In this document: positions 40,900-50,756 of the stretch, one piece after another
How the letters are laid out: the number at the start of each line of letters is the position of its first letter
How positions within the stretch are numbered: position 1 is the first letter of the stretch
Source of the DNA: Tretioscincus oriximinensis
Taxonomy: Eukaryota > Chordata > Lepidosauria > Squamata > Gymnophthalmidae
Direction of reading: 5' to 3'
DNA length: 64,000 nucleotides
Assembly: GCA_022410635.1 (NCBI GenBank)
Contig: JAJVDF010000788.1
Location: 412,344-476,343, forward strand
The notes under the pieces: generated by a model
Database searches by the model: none
The model's input: the letters and a program-made list of their open reading frames with translations, nothing else
What the model was told of the DNA's origin: nothing
Position numbers and translations under genes: made by a program

Positions 40900-41378
40900 T
40901 GCCTTGATCAGACCACAATTAGAGTGCTGTGTTCAATTATGGGCACTTCAGTTCAAAAGGGACATTGATAAACTGGAACAAGTTTATAGATACAACAANG
41001 GTGAGTGGCCTGGAAACCATGTCCTAAGAGAAATAGTTAAGGGATCCAGGCAAGTTTGGTTTTCCAAAGAGAAGATGGAGAGGAGACCTGATCACTGCCC
41101 ACAAAGATCTAAAGGGCTGCCACAGAGTAGAGCAACCAGCTCTGTCCTCCTTGACACATGGAAAGACCAGAAGCAATGGAATGAAACTGCAAGGGAAGAG
41201 ATACAGAATAGGTGGTAGAAAAACTTTCTGACAGTGACAGTGATCAACCCNTGGAATAGTTTACCACAGGAGGTGGTGAGTCTCCATCAATGGAAGCCTT
41301 CAAACAAAGACTAATTCAGTGAAAGGACCCCATGACCTGGAAGACCCTTTCAACTCTATGGTTATATGTTTCTATGCA
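40900..41378 (+). mobile_element. CR1-B LINE 3' part
   Basis: CCTTGATCAGACCACAATTA, CATTGATAAACTGGAACAAG, AGGAGACCTGATCACTGCC and the end AAGACCCTTTCAACTCTATG. It encodes a decayed CR1 C-terminus. Confidence 0.9.
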
Positions 41379-41394
41379 GCATCTTAGGTGCCGA

Positions 41395-41484
41395 GATGGT
41401 TAGAAAACCTTTACTAATGTAAAAGGAGAATAGCTTATATCAGATAAGCTATTCTTAGTTTATCCTAAAGGTTCTCTAACCATC
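41395..41484. ncRNA. 90-nt imperfect hairpin (possible pre-miRNA-like or foldback)
   Basis: The left arm starts GATGGTTAGAAAACCTTTA and the right arm ends TAAAGGTTCTCTAACCATC. AGAATAGCTTAT and ATAAGCTATTCT pair near the short ATCAG loop, giving arms of about 40 bases with internal mismatches. It lies 17 bases after a CR1-B end. Expression and processing are unknown, so the RNA label is tentative; a small inverted-repeat element is as likely. Confidence 0.3.
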
Positions 41485-41794
41485 TTTGCCCTGAAACTCT
41501 GAGTTTTCTTAGTTTTCAACTAAGCCAAAGGTTTTCCAGTATAGTATAGTAACAAAGCCTAACAGAAATACTGTGATTAGCAAGAACAGGTGAACTGAAC
41601 AATGTCTTTCAGACTGAAGGACTTTTAAGGAAAACAAGTCACAGACCTTGATTTAAAACCAGGAACCCAAACATTATACTTTCTTTTTTTCCCCAGCACA
41701 AGATGTTCACTCAAACAACATCAATTATTTGTGCCCAAGAAGGTTGCTAAAACAGAAGTCAAATATTCTGCTTGCAAGAAAAAAAAACTCTATA
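41485..41794. other. Unassigned spacer
   Basis: No recognised feature. A short self-complementary GAGTTTTCTTAGTTTTC / CAAAGGTTTTC region lies near 41,500-41,540. Confidence 0.45.
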
Positions 41795-41892
41795 GAATCC
41801 AGTGTGTCTAGAAACACTTTGGAGACTAAGAGAGAAGTAATTTGGTATATGAACTTTCATTTAAGACTACTTCATCAGATGCATGGAGTGAA
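41795..41892 (+). repeat. Repeat P fragment
   Basis: CACTTTGGAGACTAAGAGAG, ATGAACTTTCATTTAAGACT and ACTTCATCAGATGCATGG match P. Confidence 0.55.
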
Positions 41893-41924
41893 GTGCCTAG
41901 CAACAGACCTATACAGGCTACGTA

Positions 41925-42382
41925 AGAACTACGAGGAGCCCTACTGAATGGGGCCAGAGTCCATTTAGTCCAGCATTGTCTCACCCAGTGGCTCACAAAC
42001 TGCACGTGAGCAGCCTCACACAGAAGAAGGCACATGTTCTCAACTCCCTGCAGATATTTCAGGAATCCTGCCTGTTACTACATCCCAAAGCAGGATCATG
42101 AGATCCATTCTAATAGTTATTTAAACCTTTGGTTTTCTTGAACTTCTCTGATCCTGTCTTAAAGCCACTGAAGCTGCTAGTTTCCATCACCTATTCTGGA
42201 AATGAATTCCACAGCCCTCTGGGTATTCTAACTCTTGTCTGTTCTAACTCTTCTGCCCATCAGTTTCCTACAAGTGCCTCCAGGTCTCAGTGTTGTGTGA
42301 GAGAGAAAACAATTTTTCTCTATTCTCCTTATCCATCCCCTGCCTGATTCTATACAGTTCAATCACATTGAAGGCAAGCTGT
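41925..42382 (-). mobile_element. CR1-A LINE 3' part, reverse strand
   Basis: Inverted 3' end GAACTACGAGGAGCCCTACT, then CACCCAGTGGCTCAC, CCTGCCTGTTACTAC, AATTCCACAGCCCTCTGG and TTGTGTGAGAGAGAAAAC. Confidence 0.9.
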
Positions 42383-42614
42383 GTCTACGTGAATAGGACT
42401 AATTTCAGCTTCTGACCTCTGTGTTGTAAGCCTGCAAACCAGCTAGGACAAAAATATAACATCGCAACAAAACAGGGAGCAGAATGTCTCCCTTTAACGG
42501 AAAGGTGGACCAGTGAAATAAAGGTATCTTACCTTGTGAGTGCAAAGTCTCGTAAGGTTGCTCCCAGGTCTAGAACCATAAAAATACCTGGAAAAAATAC
42601 AGAACAATAGTAAA
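42383..42614. other. Unassigned spacer
   Basis: No recognised feature. Confidence 0.5.
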
Positions 42615-42898
42615 GAAGAAGAATAATTTGGTTTTTATACTCAACTCTTGGCACTCAGAGCAGCTTAGGAGGTTATTTTTTCACTTGAGAGCTTACATTT
42701 TTTGTTCTACCTTCCTTGTCATGCTGTGGTACCATTTATCTACGCGCAAATTTATTTGTTTTCGAACAGCTGTGTGGACTGAGGTTGATGACAGTAGAGG
42801 GCACTCACTCCACAGCCAATACACAGGCTGCAACCCCCCCCTCTCTCTCTGTTGAAAGACATTGAAGCTTTAACCCTTGTACCACTGCACCAATACCA
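42615..42898 (-). mobile_element. tRNA-derived SINE, head II / tail II, reverse strand
   Basis: Tail AGAAGAAGAATAATTTGG and GGTTTTTATACTCAAC at left; body AACAGCTGTGTGGACTGAGG; head AACCCTTGTACCACTGCACC at right. Confidence 0.85.
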
Positions 42899-42933
42899 CA
42901 CAGCTGGAGCTTAAAGGCAAGACCAGTGATGGC

Positions 42934-43070
42934 GGGGGGGGGGGGGGGGGNNNNNNNNNNNNNNNNNNNNNNNNNNNNNNNNNNNNNNNNNNNNNNNNNN
43001 NNNNNNNNNNNNNNNNNNNNNNNNNNNNNNNNNNNNNNNNNNNNNNNNNNNNNNNNNNNNNNNNNNNNNN
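42934..43070. other. Poly-G run and assembly gap
   Basis: Seventeen G's (42,934-42,950) lead directly into 120 N's (42,951-43,070). Confidence 0.95.
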
Positions 43071-43612
43071 AATGCCTGTTCTATTCGTGGCGATGGCAAG
43101 AAAAGTAAGAAATAATACTTTAAGGTGAATGTGGAGAGAATCCAAAGGATTATAATTTTGTCTTGTAACGTACTCTTCACACAGAAAAAACCCTTGAACT
43201 CTGGCACTTGCTACCTCCCTCCAAACTCAAGGCTGAAGCACAGGGACGCCATGCACCAACACTGTTATGTCTCTCAGCACCCATGAATTAATATTTCTNC
43301 ACTCACACCTTTGATGCTCAGGTTGTTTTGAGTGTTGCCTTGCCAGGGGGAGAGGGCAAGTTAGTTTTTAATGTATGTTTTACACAGTTTTATAGGTTTT
43401 CTTGTTCTGGTGGAGGGTGCAATATAAATACTAAAACATATTAACTAAACAGCAACCAGGACCAAGCAACACAGCCAATTTTCAGGAATAATGGGATTTA
43501 TTTTTCCAAGTCTGCCTTTCTTCTCAACTACTGCCAAGTTGGAACTTGCACACCAGGACACAAAGNAGGCAACAGGAGAGGCTTTTGGGTGATTTAAGTA
43601 GTGCTAAAACTT
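43071..43612. other. Unassigned stretch
   Basis: No recognised repeat or exon. Confidence 0.5.
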
Positions 43613-44156
43613 CAGTGGACTAGAGCACCTCCCTTATGAAATCTGGCTGCANTGTCTGNGCCTCTTTNGCTTTGAGAAGTGATCTGATTGAAGTGTATAA
43701 AATCATGCATGGGATGGATAGGATGAATAGAGAAGAACTGCTTTCTCTATCACACAACACTAGGACCAGAGGGCCCTCCTTGAAACTGATGGGCAGAAGA
43801 GTGGGAACACACGAAGGAAAGTATTTTTTTCACCCAAAGGGCTGTCAGCCTTTAGAATTTACTTCCAGAAGCGGTGGTGGTAGCTAACAATCTGAATAGC
43901 TTCAAGACAGGGTTAGACAGGTTCATGGACACCAAGGGTATAAACAGCTACTAGAATGGATATCTTGATGCTGCCTCTGGGATGGAGTAATAGGCAGAAT
44001 TCCTGAAATGCCATCTACAAGGAGTGAAGAACAGGTGAAGATTTTGCCAGCTTCTGTTTCAGACTGCCCGGGTGCAGTAGGTGGGNCACTGGCTAAGACA
44101 GAAGGCTGGACTAGATGGGCTTCAGCCCAAGTCAGCAGGGCTCCTCTTATGTGGTG
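43613..44156 (+). mobile_element. CR1-A LINE 3' part
   Basis: From ACTAGAGCACCTCCCTTATG through GATCTGATTGAAGTGTATAA and TTCATGGACACCAAGGG to GGGCTCCTCTTATG. It contains several ambiguous bases and broken frames. Confidence 0.92.
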
Positions 44157-44990
44157 AGTCCACAAATGATGAGCACAGTGCACATGCAGACCATGACTGG
44201 CCACAGCAACCCTTGAAAAGAACTTCAGGCTTTCCNTTTACCAAGTGAGNTTACACAGAAAATTGAGAAAGGNAGTCTTGGAGGCTAACAAGAAAAAACT
44301 TTGTCACTGGAATGAATCAGAAAGACATTTCCAGTCACTCCGTGTGCTGGAATTGTTGGAAGCCCTGGGAATGTTCAGGAATTTCAGAGTTTTGGGCATG
44401 GTACCAACAACTTTAGAAAAAAATCTTCAAATTCCATCTCGCCCCCTCCCTGGTCTTTCTTTTTTCAACTTAAAGACTCTAATTGTAACTCCAAGAAAAA
44501 AGGTCTCATCTTGAGATCAATTACAGCAGCAAAATTTTAAATTCCTCAGAATTGGAAAGCAGCTGGATCCCTGACAAAAAAAGCTTGGGTGGATAGAATT
44601 TGGTCCCTANCTTTAAATGAACTAACCCAGTCTCAGAGAGGTAAGATGTTGGGACTCAGTGATGGTCGTAAATTTGTTGGGAAATGGAATCCACTTGTTA
44701 CAGCAGTTCAATCAGATCACTCCCTTTGCCCATGTAGTTCATCATTAACATCCTTTCTGAATGTGAAGCTCCTATAGTTTTTCTCTTACTCGCNGGGCTT
44801 TGAGGGGTAACCAAAAGAACACTAGTTGTGAACCGTCTTTATTACTAGATCAAAACTAGTAAGAATCAATTAGTCTTGGTTTTCTTATACTCTAGTAATA
44901 GAAAATTATTGAAAGNGATTATACTGTTACTGTTATAGTACAATATTATATAAACTTCATATATTCAACTAATTTCTATTTAAAGAGAAA
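44157..44990. other. Unassigned stretch
   Basis: AT-rich to the right; no repeat or exon recognised. Confidence 0.5.
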
Positions 44991-44991
44991 A

Positions 44992-45102
44992 AAAGCAGGT
45001 AGCAAGTCTGTTTCTTCAAATGCATCTCAAGAGGTCGCCTTGTCTACAAAAGCTTACGCTGCCTACCTTTTCCTTGTTAATCTCTAAGGTGCTATGAGAC
45101 CC
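44992..45102 (-). repeat. Repeat P copy
   Basis: CTGTTTCTTCAAATGCATC, TTGTCTACAAAAGCTTACGC, CCTTTTCCTTGTTAATCTC and TAAGGTGCTATGAGACCC. Confidence 0.7.
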
Positions 45103-45297
45103 ACAGTTCGATTCTGCCCTCCTCCACAAAAGCCAGCTGGGTGANCCTTAGCTAGTCACTGTTCTTTGCTGCTCTCTNAGCCCCACCTACTTCACAAGGG
45201 GTCTGTTGTGATGAGAAGAACAGGTTATGTAAGGNCCCTTGATTTCCTTTGGATTGAGAAAAGCAAAATATAAAACTGANTTCTTCCCTTGCTAGAT
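45103..45297 (+). mobile_element. tRNA-derived SINE, head I / tail II, 5' truncated
   Basis: Begins in the B-box region (CAGTTCGATTCTGCCC). The body is AGCCAGCTGGGTGA with GGGTCTGTTGTGATGAGAAG, and the tail is TTGGATTGAGAAAAGCAAAA. Joined directly to repeat P. Confidence 0.8.
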
Positions 45298-45670
45298 TTT
45301 CTGCTCCCAAACTATCATGAATATCTCTTTGAATCAAAGAGTTTATAAAGTACATCTTNCCTGGCATCCTGTAGTTAAAACAGGCCCAGCTTTCAAGTAA
45401 GATTTAAAAAGCAAAAGATTTCACCATCCTATAGTAAGAAGCCTTTAGGATACATTTCATACTTTTCTAATCAGATTTGAATGCATAGATCTTGACATGT
45501 TTGCTCACTGGCTGCTTGGTNACTATATATAAATATTTATATATATTTTAAAAGATTTAGTGGGTAGAAAGAACCAGTCTGTATTACACCTTCAATTAAT
45601 GTCGAACTCTGGGTGTTTGAAAAAACAGCATAGAATTACAGCCTATAAACTGACCTGATTACACTGTACA
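45298..45670. other. Unassigned stretch
   Basis: No recognised repeat; an AT-rich run (ATATATAAATATTTATATAT) lies at about 45,525-45,550. Confidence 0.45.
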
Positions 45671-45671
45671 T

Positions 45672-45742
45672 ATAAGAACATAATTCTGCTGGATTAGGCC
45701 ATCCTCCTGCCTTACTCAGTGGCCCACCAAGTGCTTTGGAGC
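45672..45742 (-). mobile_element. CR1-A LINE 3' terminal fragment, reverse strand
   Basis: TATAAGAACATAATTCTGCT, GGATTAGGCCATC and CTCAGTGGCCCACCAAG. Confidence 0.8.
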
Positions 45743-45887
45743 AACTCAAAGCAGCAGCTNATAAAAAACCTTCATCTGCTCTGAAAACCCTCAACCAGCA
45801 TTTTAGAGGAGCCCATCTGTCTCTCCAACCTGAAGGGCCATACTGGTTCACCCTGCAATCCTGCTCCTATATTTGGATATATCCAAA

Positions 45888-46000
45888 TGTATTTATTTAT
45901 TTACAGTTACTTATACCCCACCCTATACCCAAAGGTCTCAAGGCAGCCAACAATGAAACAACAAATTGAAAAATTAAAAACAGTATAAAACAGTATCTAA
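45888..46000 (-). mobile_element. L2 LINE 3' tail, reverse strand
   Basis: ATTTATTTATTTACAGTTAC, CCCACCCTATACCCAAAGG and TCTCAAGGCAGCCAAC. Confidence 0.8.
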
Positions 46001-46047
46001 AATGTAAACTGGGGGGGGGGGAGGAGAGGGGACACTGGATGTGAAAG

Positions 46048-46440
46048 GAGCCCTGCTGAATTGGGTGGAGCCCATTTAGTCCAGCCTTCTGTCACCCAGT
46101 GGCCCACCAATTGCCCCTAGTCTGAAACAAAAGAAAGCAAAATCTTCACTTGTTTTCCACGCCCTGCAAATGGTCCTTCAGGAATGTTGCCTGTTGCTCC
46201 ATCTTGGAGACAGGACCAAGGGATCCATCATACTAACTATTTATACCCTTGGCTTCCATGAACTTGTCTAATCCTATCTTAAAGCTATCCAGGCTTGATC
46301 CAGCTACCCCCACTTCTTCTAGAAGTAAATTTCAAAGGCTGATGAACGTGGGTGAAAGAATACTATTCTTTGTCTGGCCTCACTCTTCAGTCCTTCAGTT
46401 TCAAGAAATGTCCCCTGTNACTCTAGCTCTGNAGCTAACC
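46048..46440 (-). mobile_element. CR1-A LINE 3' part, reverse strand
   Basis: AAGGAGCCCTGCTGAATTGG, TCACCCAGTGGCCCACCAAT, CCTGTTGCTCCATCTTGGAG and CCATGAACTTGTCTAATCC. Confidence 0.9.
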
Positions 46441-46570
46441 AGCCTGCTGGCATTGTTCAGGGGAAGACCTGCTATCTGCATCTCCCCTCTTCAGCTCCAG
46501 AGCCGTATGGACAACAAAGGAGGAAGGTACAGGCGAGTTTGCAACAGAGGAGACACAACAGGAGACTAGT

Positions 46571-46842
46571 TGTTACGGAAAGATGTCAGCTGAATGAGGA
46601 GTCCTTGCAGGAGCAAGATTAAGCTGTCTCAGCTGCACAGGATGATTGATTTGGTGGGTGGAAGCTTATTGTACAAGAACAACAGCAGAGCTAGCTTGTA
46701 GCAGCAAGATCCCAGATCAGTTTAGAAACCACCATGCTGTTCGTATTCTCTGTTCTCCTGAGCACTATTCTAGTAAATCCTTGATTTAACCTGAAGTCTG
46801 CATTTGTCTTGTCCTTTGGGAGCCAGTTCCTGAGAGTCATCT
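46571..46842 (+). mobile_element. Possible solo LTR
   Basis: Starts TGTTACGGAAAGATG. Its right end (CTAGTAAATCCTTGATTTAA, TTTGTCTTGTCCTTTGGGAG, CCTGAGAGTCA) parallels the U5 end of the solo LTR at 15.7 kb. No clear target duplication or TATA box. Confidence 0.35.
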
Positions 46843-46915
46843 GTTCTTAATGTTTTCAGATTCCAGCTCCCACTAGCACAGCCTTCTGAGTGAAACAAAA
46901 ACATAACCATTAAGT

Positions 46916-47135
46916 AACTCGAAGAAGCAGCCATACTGGATCAGGCCACAGCCCATGTAGTCCAGTCTTCTGTGTCATACAGAGGCCCACCAGATGCACC
47001 TGGACAGTCCGAACAGAGGAAAGCAAAATATGCCCCTGTTCATGACTCCCTGCAGATGGTATTTCAGGAGTCCTGCCTGTTGCTCCATAACGCAGGCAAC
47101 AACCAGACTTCCATCCTAATACCCATTCTTACCCT
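46916..47135 (-). mobile_element. CR1-A LINE 3' end, reverse strand (young)
   Basis: GCCATACTGGATCAGGCCAC, CAGAGGCCCACCAGATGCAC, GGAAAGCAAAATATGCCCC and CCTGCCTGTTGCTCCATAAC. Confidence 0.92.
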
Positions 47136-47226
47136 TGCTCTCCACGTCACACAAGAGGCCTCAAACATGGATCTTTCTGTTGAAAGACCTTCACTTTCAA
47201 CCTCTGCACCACCGTACCTCACCAAA
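47136..47226 (-). mobile_element. tRNA-derived SINE head fragment, reverse strand
   Basis: ACATGGATCTTTCTGTTGAA, AGACCTTCACTTTCAACC and CTGCACCACCGTACC are the inverted SINE head. Confidence 0.65.
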
Positions 47227-47353
47227 GTATCTTATTGATCCAGAATATATAACACCTTAGAGATGAACAAGAAAAAAGGAGGCAGAATGAGCTTTCATAG
47301 ACAAGTCTACTTGTTTAGATACGAAACGGATGCATCTAAAGCAGTAGATTTGT

Positions 47354-48037
47354 TTTTTTATTATTATTTATTTATTTATTTATTTAATAATAACACCAAG
47401 ACATATAACAATAAAGTCAACTTATGTAATCCCCTCCACCCCCTTCCACCCCGTAGAACGATACAATCGAAAATTATATTTTTCAAATAATAAATTACAA
47501 GTATATTACAGAATCCAACGTTGTTCAAGGAACATCTTTATAGTTTCTTTCAAAAGTATATGGGCATTTGTGGTTGAGCCATAGGTAATTAGTCTTTGCC
47601 ATTTTATGGCCCAGTGTGGCTTAATGTCGATCCCGATGGAGTGTAGTCTTTTCCATTGTAGGNCGTCGAAGGTCANGAACTCAATAAGGTAGTGCCACCA
47701 CTGGTCCATAGTCCAGTTCTGGTGAGTTTTCCATCCTTTAACCATGACCATATGGCCGGCTAGAATACCATAATCTATACAAAGTTTATTCTGTTTGCTG
47801 GTATTGATAAAGTCCAATACTCCAAATAGCCATATCACAATAGAGTCCGGTATAGACACATCTGTAATCAGTTTTAATTCATCTCTAATGTTTCCCCAAA
47901 ATCTTGTTACCATGGGGCAATGCGCCCACATGTGTAAATACGTGCCCCTGTTGCCACATCNGTGCCAGCATAGAGATGATATTCTAGTTATGTGTGCCAA
48001 TTGAACAGGGGCACGGTACCATCTGGAGATTTTTTTT
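47354..48037 (-). mobile_element. L1 LINE 3' end with perfect 16-bp target duplication
   Basis: AAAGCAGTAGATTTGT occurs exactly at 47,338-47,353 and 48,038-48,053. Between them, on the reverse strand, is a 5'-truncated L1 running from the ORF2 C-terminus to an AT-rich tail. Truncation plus a 16-bp duplication is the mark of target-primed reverse transcription. Confidence 0.92.
47506..48000 (-). pseudogene. L1 ORF2 C-terminal fragment (164 codons)
   Basis: The C-terminal cysteine block reads CWH-CGNRGTYLHMWAHCP, the L1 ORF2 CxxC…H…C pattern. A WLFGVLD / GILAGHMVMVKGWK segment follows, where L1 proteins have their helical C-terminal region. The frame is open to the stop near 47,506 apart from ambiguous bases. 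The endonuclease and RT domains are missing by truncation, so the copy is inert. The L1 assignment is from motif recognition. Confidence 0.8.
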
Positions 48038-48105
48038 AAAGCAGTAGATTTGTCACACTGTCTTTTAAGGTACTACGTGACTCCCTTGCTAGGTATAATA
48101 ATTGA

Positions 48106-48284
48106 AGTTCAGTATTTGTAAGAAGCCTTAAGTACAGGCTTCACCAAACGAAACAAACCATCATCAGCCTCTTCCATTATGCCAGAAGTATTATTAAATC
48201 TGTCTGCTAAAATCTGAGAGGGAAAAAANGCTGGCAATATGCAGTGAAGCCCTTATGAAACGAATCAGTTTTTGATCTAAAAAT
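48106..48284. other. Unassigned spacer
   Basis: No recognised feature. Confidence 0.5.
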
Positions 48285-48786
48285 CAGAACTTCCAGAAGT
48301 GGTGGTGGTAGCTAATAGTGTGGATAGCTTTGAGACTGAACAAGACAAATTCATGGAAGTTGAGGCTACTAGGATAGTTTGATTCTGTCTCTAGGACGGA
48401 GCAAAAGGCAGTCTGCCTAAAAAAACATTTACAGGGGCTCAAGAACGGATGAGGGTTTTGCCACCTTCTCTCCTTGAGGTGCCATGGGGCAATTGGTGGG
48501 CCACTGAGTGAGACAGAAGGCTTGGACACCAAGGGTATAAATGGGTCCTAGGATGGATGTCTGGATGTTGCCTCTGGGATGGAGCACCAGGCAGGACTCC
48601 TGAAATACCATTTGCAGGGTGTCATGAACAGGTGCATATTTTGGTTTCTTCTNTTCAGACTGCCCAGGTGCATCTGGGGGGCCTCTGTGTGGGACAGAAG
48701 GCTGGACTAGGTAGGCTCTGGCCCGATCCAGGATGGCTCTTCTTCTGTGGCCCCATTCAGTAAGGGTTCCTTATGTTCTTATGTTG
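48285..48786 (+). mobile_element. Older CR1-A 3' end interrupted by a younger CR1-A
   Basis: The older copy runs ACTTCCAGAAGTGGTGG to GTGAGACAGAAGGCTT (48,522) and resumes with TGGCCCCATTCAGTAAGGG to the TTCTTATG end (48,748-48,786). Confidence 0.85.
48523..48747 (+). mobile_element. Younger CR1-A 3' end nested in CR1-A
   Basis: GGACACCAAGGGTATAAATG to CCAGGATGGCTCTTCTTC, the young subtype with GTGCATATTTTGG. Same orientation as its host. Confidence 0.85.
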
Positions 48787-48821
48787 CATCTACCCCTCCC
48801 TTCCCCAAACATTATAAGGCC

Positions 48822-49088
48822 CTTACCTCCAATTGCCAGGAGGGAAGAGGACCTGACTCACTGCTAATCTGATAATCTGTTTGCCTTATCCTCCCAAAAG
48901 TATGAAAACTGTGGCTGCCATTACCTGGCAATAGGAGGCCTGGCTGGCTGCTACACCTGGTCATTTGTTTGCCCTGCCCTCTGCAAAGCCTGAGAACTAT
49001 GGCTGCTATTGGTCAAAAGGAAGGGATTACCTGCCTTGTTGCTGCACCTGGATGTTTACTGCCTCTAACCCACCCTCCAAAAAGTTTT
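48822..49088 (+). repeat. Diverged tandem repeat, three units of about 88-95 bp
   Basis: Blocks TTACCTCCAATTGCCAGG / TTACCTGGCAATAGGAGG / ATTACCTGCC, TGTTTGCCTTATCCTCCC / TGTTTGCCCTGCCCTCTG and AACTGTGGCTGCCATTA / AACTATGGCTGCTATTG recur in order. Confidence 0.5.
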
Positions 49089-49204
49089 GTGCAATTTTGT
49101 AATACATTGTTTTGTATTGTATGTAATTTTATAATGTATAATTTTGTAAAAAAAAAAACTGCTGTTAACAACTGCCAAGAACAAATTTCTGGGAAAGGCA
49201 GTAC
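49089..49204. other. Unassigned AT-rich spacer
   Basis: TTTTGTAATACATTGTTTTG repeats loosely, ending in an A run. Confidence 0.5.
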
Positions 49205-49293
49205 ACAAAGATGGGCAGTCAGCTGTCTGGGATTCTGGATTGAGCAGGNGTTGAACCCCAAGTTGGAGGTCCATTCCAACTCTAGGATTCTTC
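49205..49293 (+). mobile_element. CR1-B LINE 3' terminal fragment
   Basis: GGGCAGTCAGCTGTCTGGG, TTCTGGATTGAGCAGG, TTGGAGGTCCATTCCAACTC. Confidence 0.85.
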
Positions 49294-49876
49294 AAACAAA
49301 CATGGAAAAGGAAATATCCCTTTTTTGCTAATGCTCCCATTAGTGTCCTGAGTGTATTGAAGGAGGTTCAGGAGCCCAGCACAGCCTNCCTCCTAGACTA
49401 GATGACAGCATTATTCAAATAATCGCCATCTGTAGAGAATCAGCCATTAGCAGAATGTGCTATACAGAGTGCATTATTTCATTGCTTTAAACAAAGTAAG
49501 GTCATTTTACTAATCATGACACAGCAAAAAGAGGCACCACAAACCTATATATCCCTCCACGACATGCATCTGGACCCAGGGAAAACTGCAGATCCAGAGT
49601 AGCCAGATAATAAGGGAACGACTGGAGTTGGCCTGGCATTTATTGCACGTGCCTGGTGTTGCTTAAGTTTTTGAAACAAAACAAAAAAGACCAAAAAGTC
49701 TGGTTCCTTATCTAGTAACGCTGCTCTTTCTTCATCCTAAAGTGTTTTATGGGATTTATTATCAGAAGAAATGATAAACCATGGACTTGGAAGGCTTTTA
49801 AAAAAATGAATTGATGGAGGCCCATTGTATCAATGGGGAAATAGGCCTAATGCTTATAATGGCCATGACAGGGAGT
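49294..49876. other. Unassigned stretch
   Basis: No recognised repeat or exon. Confidence 0.5.
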
Positions 49877-49877
49877 C

Positions 49878-50472
49878 TTAAGAACCTAAGAGGAGCCCTG
49901 CTAAATCAGGCCGCAATCCATCCAGTCCAGTATTCTGGTTCCCCCACCCATTGCCCCTGGGCANCTCAAGCAGAAGGAGACAAAACCCTCAGCTGTTCTC
50001 AACCCACTTCCAATGGCATTTCAGGGATTCTGCCTGTTGCTCCATCCCAGGGACAGACACCAATAGCTTCCATGAATTTGCTTAATCCAGTCTTAAAGCT
50101 ACCCAGGCTGCTAGATTCCACCACCTTTTCTGGAAGCAAATTCCACAGACCACTGCCTTGCTTGTCTTAATTCTTCAATTCAATGAGAGTCCCTAGTNCT
50201 AGTGTTGTGTGATAGAGGAAAGGATTTTTTCACTTCAATGGGATGGTTTAATGAAACCTGCATTGAGCAGGGGATTGAACCCAATGACCCTGGAGGTCCC
50301 TTCCAACTCTAATCAGGTCATGTCCTTAAACACCATATTTCAAAGCTGAAGGCATCTAGACATTGCTGCCTGGTTTTATAAGAGAGGTGCTCCAGCCCCT
50401 TCTTCACTCTTATTGTCCTTTTTTGCACCTTCTCCAGATCTACAACAGTTTTTCTAAGATGTGGTCCTTTCC
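49878..50472 (-). mobile_element. CR1-A LINE 3' part, reverse strand, split by CR1-B
   Basis: TAAGAACCTAAGAGGAGCCC and GAAGCAAATTCCACAGACC lie left of the insert. GGTGCTCCAGCCCCTTCTTC and TTTTGCACCTTCTCCAGATC lie right of it. Confidence 0.9.
50235..50314 (+). mobile_element. CR1-B LINE 3' end nested in CR1-A
   Basis: GGGATGGTTTAATGAAACCT, GCATTGAGCAGGGGATTG, AATGACCCTGGAGGTCCC, TTCCAACTCTAAT. Confidence 0.88.
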
Positions 50473-50521
50473 TAATACATCTTGTTCAATAATACATCTC
50501 AGAATACAGACCTAGAAAATA

Positions 50522-50756
50522 AGAATCAAAGAGGAGCCCTGCTGAATCAGACTGAGGCTCATCTAGTCCAACAATCTGTCTCACACAGAGGCCCACCAAC
50601 AGCACCTGGGCAATCTGGACAAGAAGAACGCAAAATCTTCACCTGTTCTTGACATCCTGCAAATGGTATTTCAGGAGTCCTGCCTGTTGCTCCATTTCGG
50701 AGACAGGATCAAGACATCTATCCTAGTAGCTGTTTATATCCTTGGTGTCCATGAAC
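50522..50756 (-). mobile_element. CR1-A LINE 3' end, reverse strand, abutting forward CR1-A
   Basis: AAGAGGAGCCCTGCTGAATC, CTCACACAGAGGCCCACC, CCTGTTGCTCCATTTCGGAG and ATCCTTGGTGTCCATGAAC. It is joined head to head to the forward RT piece at 50,757. It is an older subtype than that neighbour. Confidence 0.9.

Larger units (their letters stand above)
47232..48105 (+). repeat. Repeat P, split by an L1 insertion
   Basis: Left part ACACCTTAGAGATGAACAAG, TTCATAGACAAGTCTACTTG. It resumes after the L1 with CACACTGTCTTTTAAGGTAC and TACGTGACTCCCTTGCTAGG. Confidence 0.7.

Noticed and set aside
42870..43207. Frames spanning the N gap
   Set aside because: Made of unknown residues from the gap; not interpretable.
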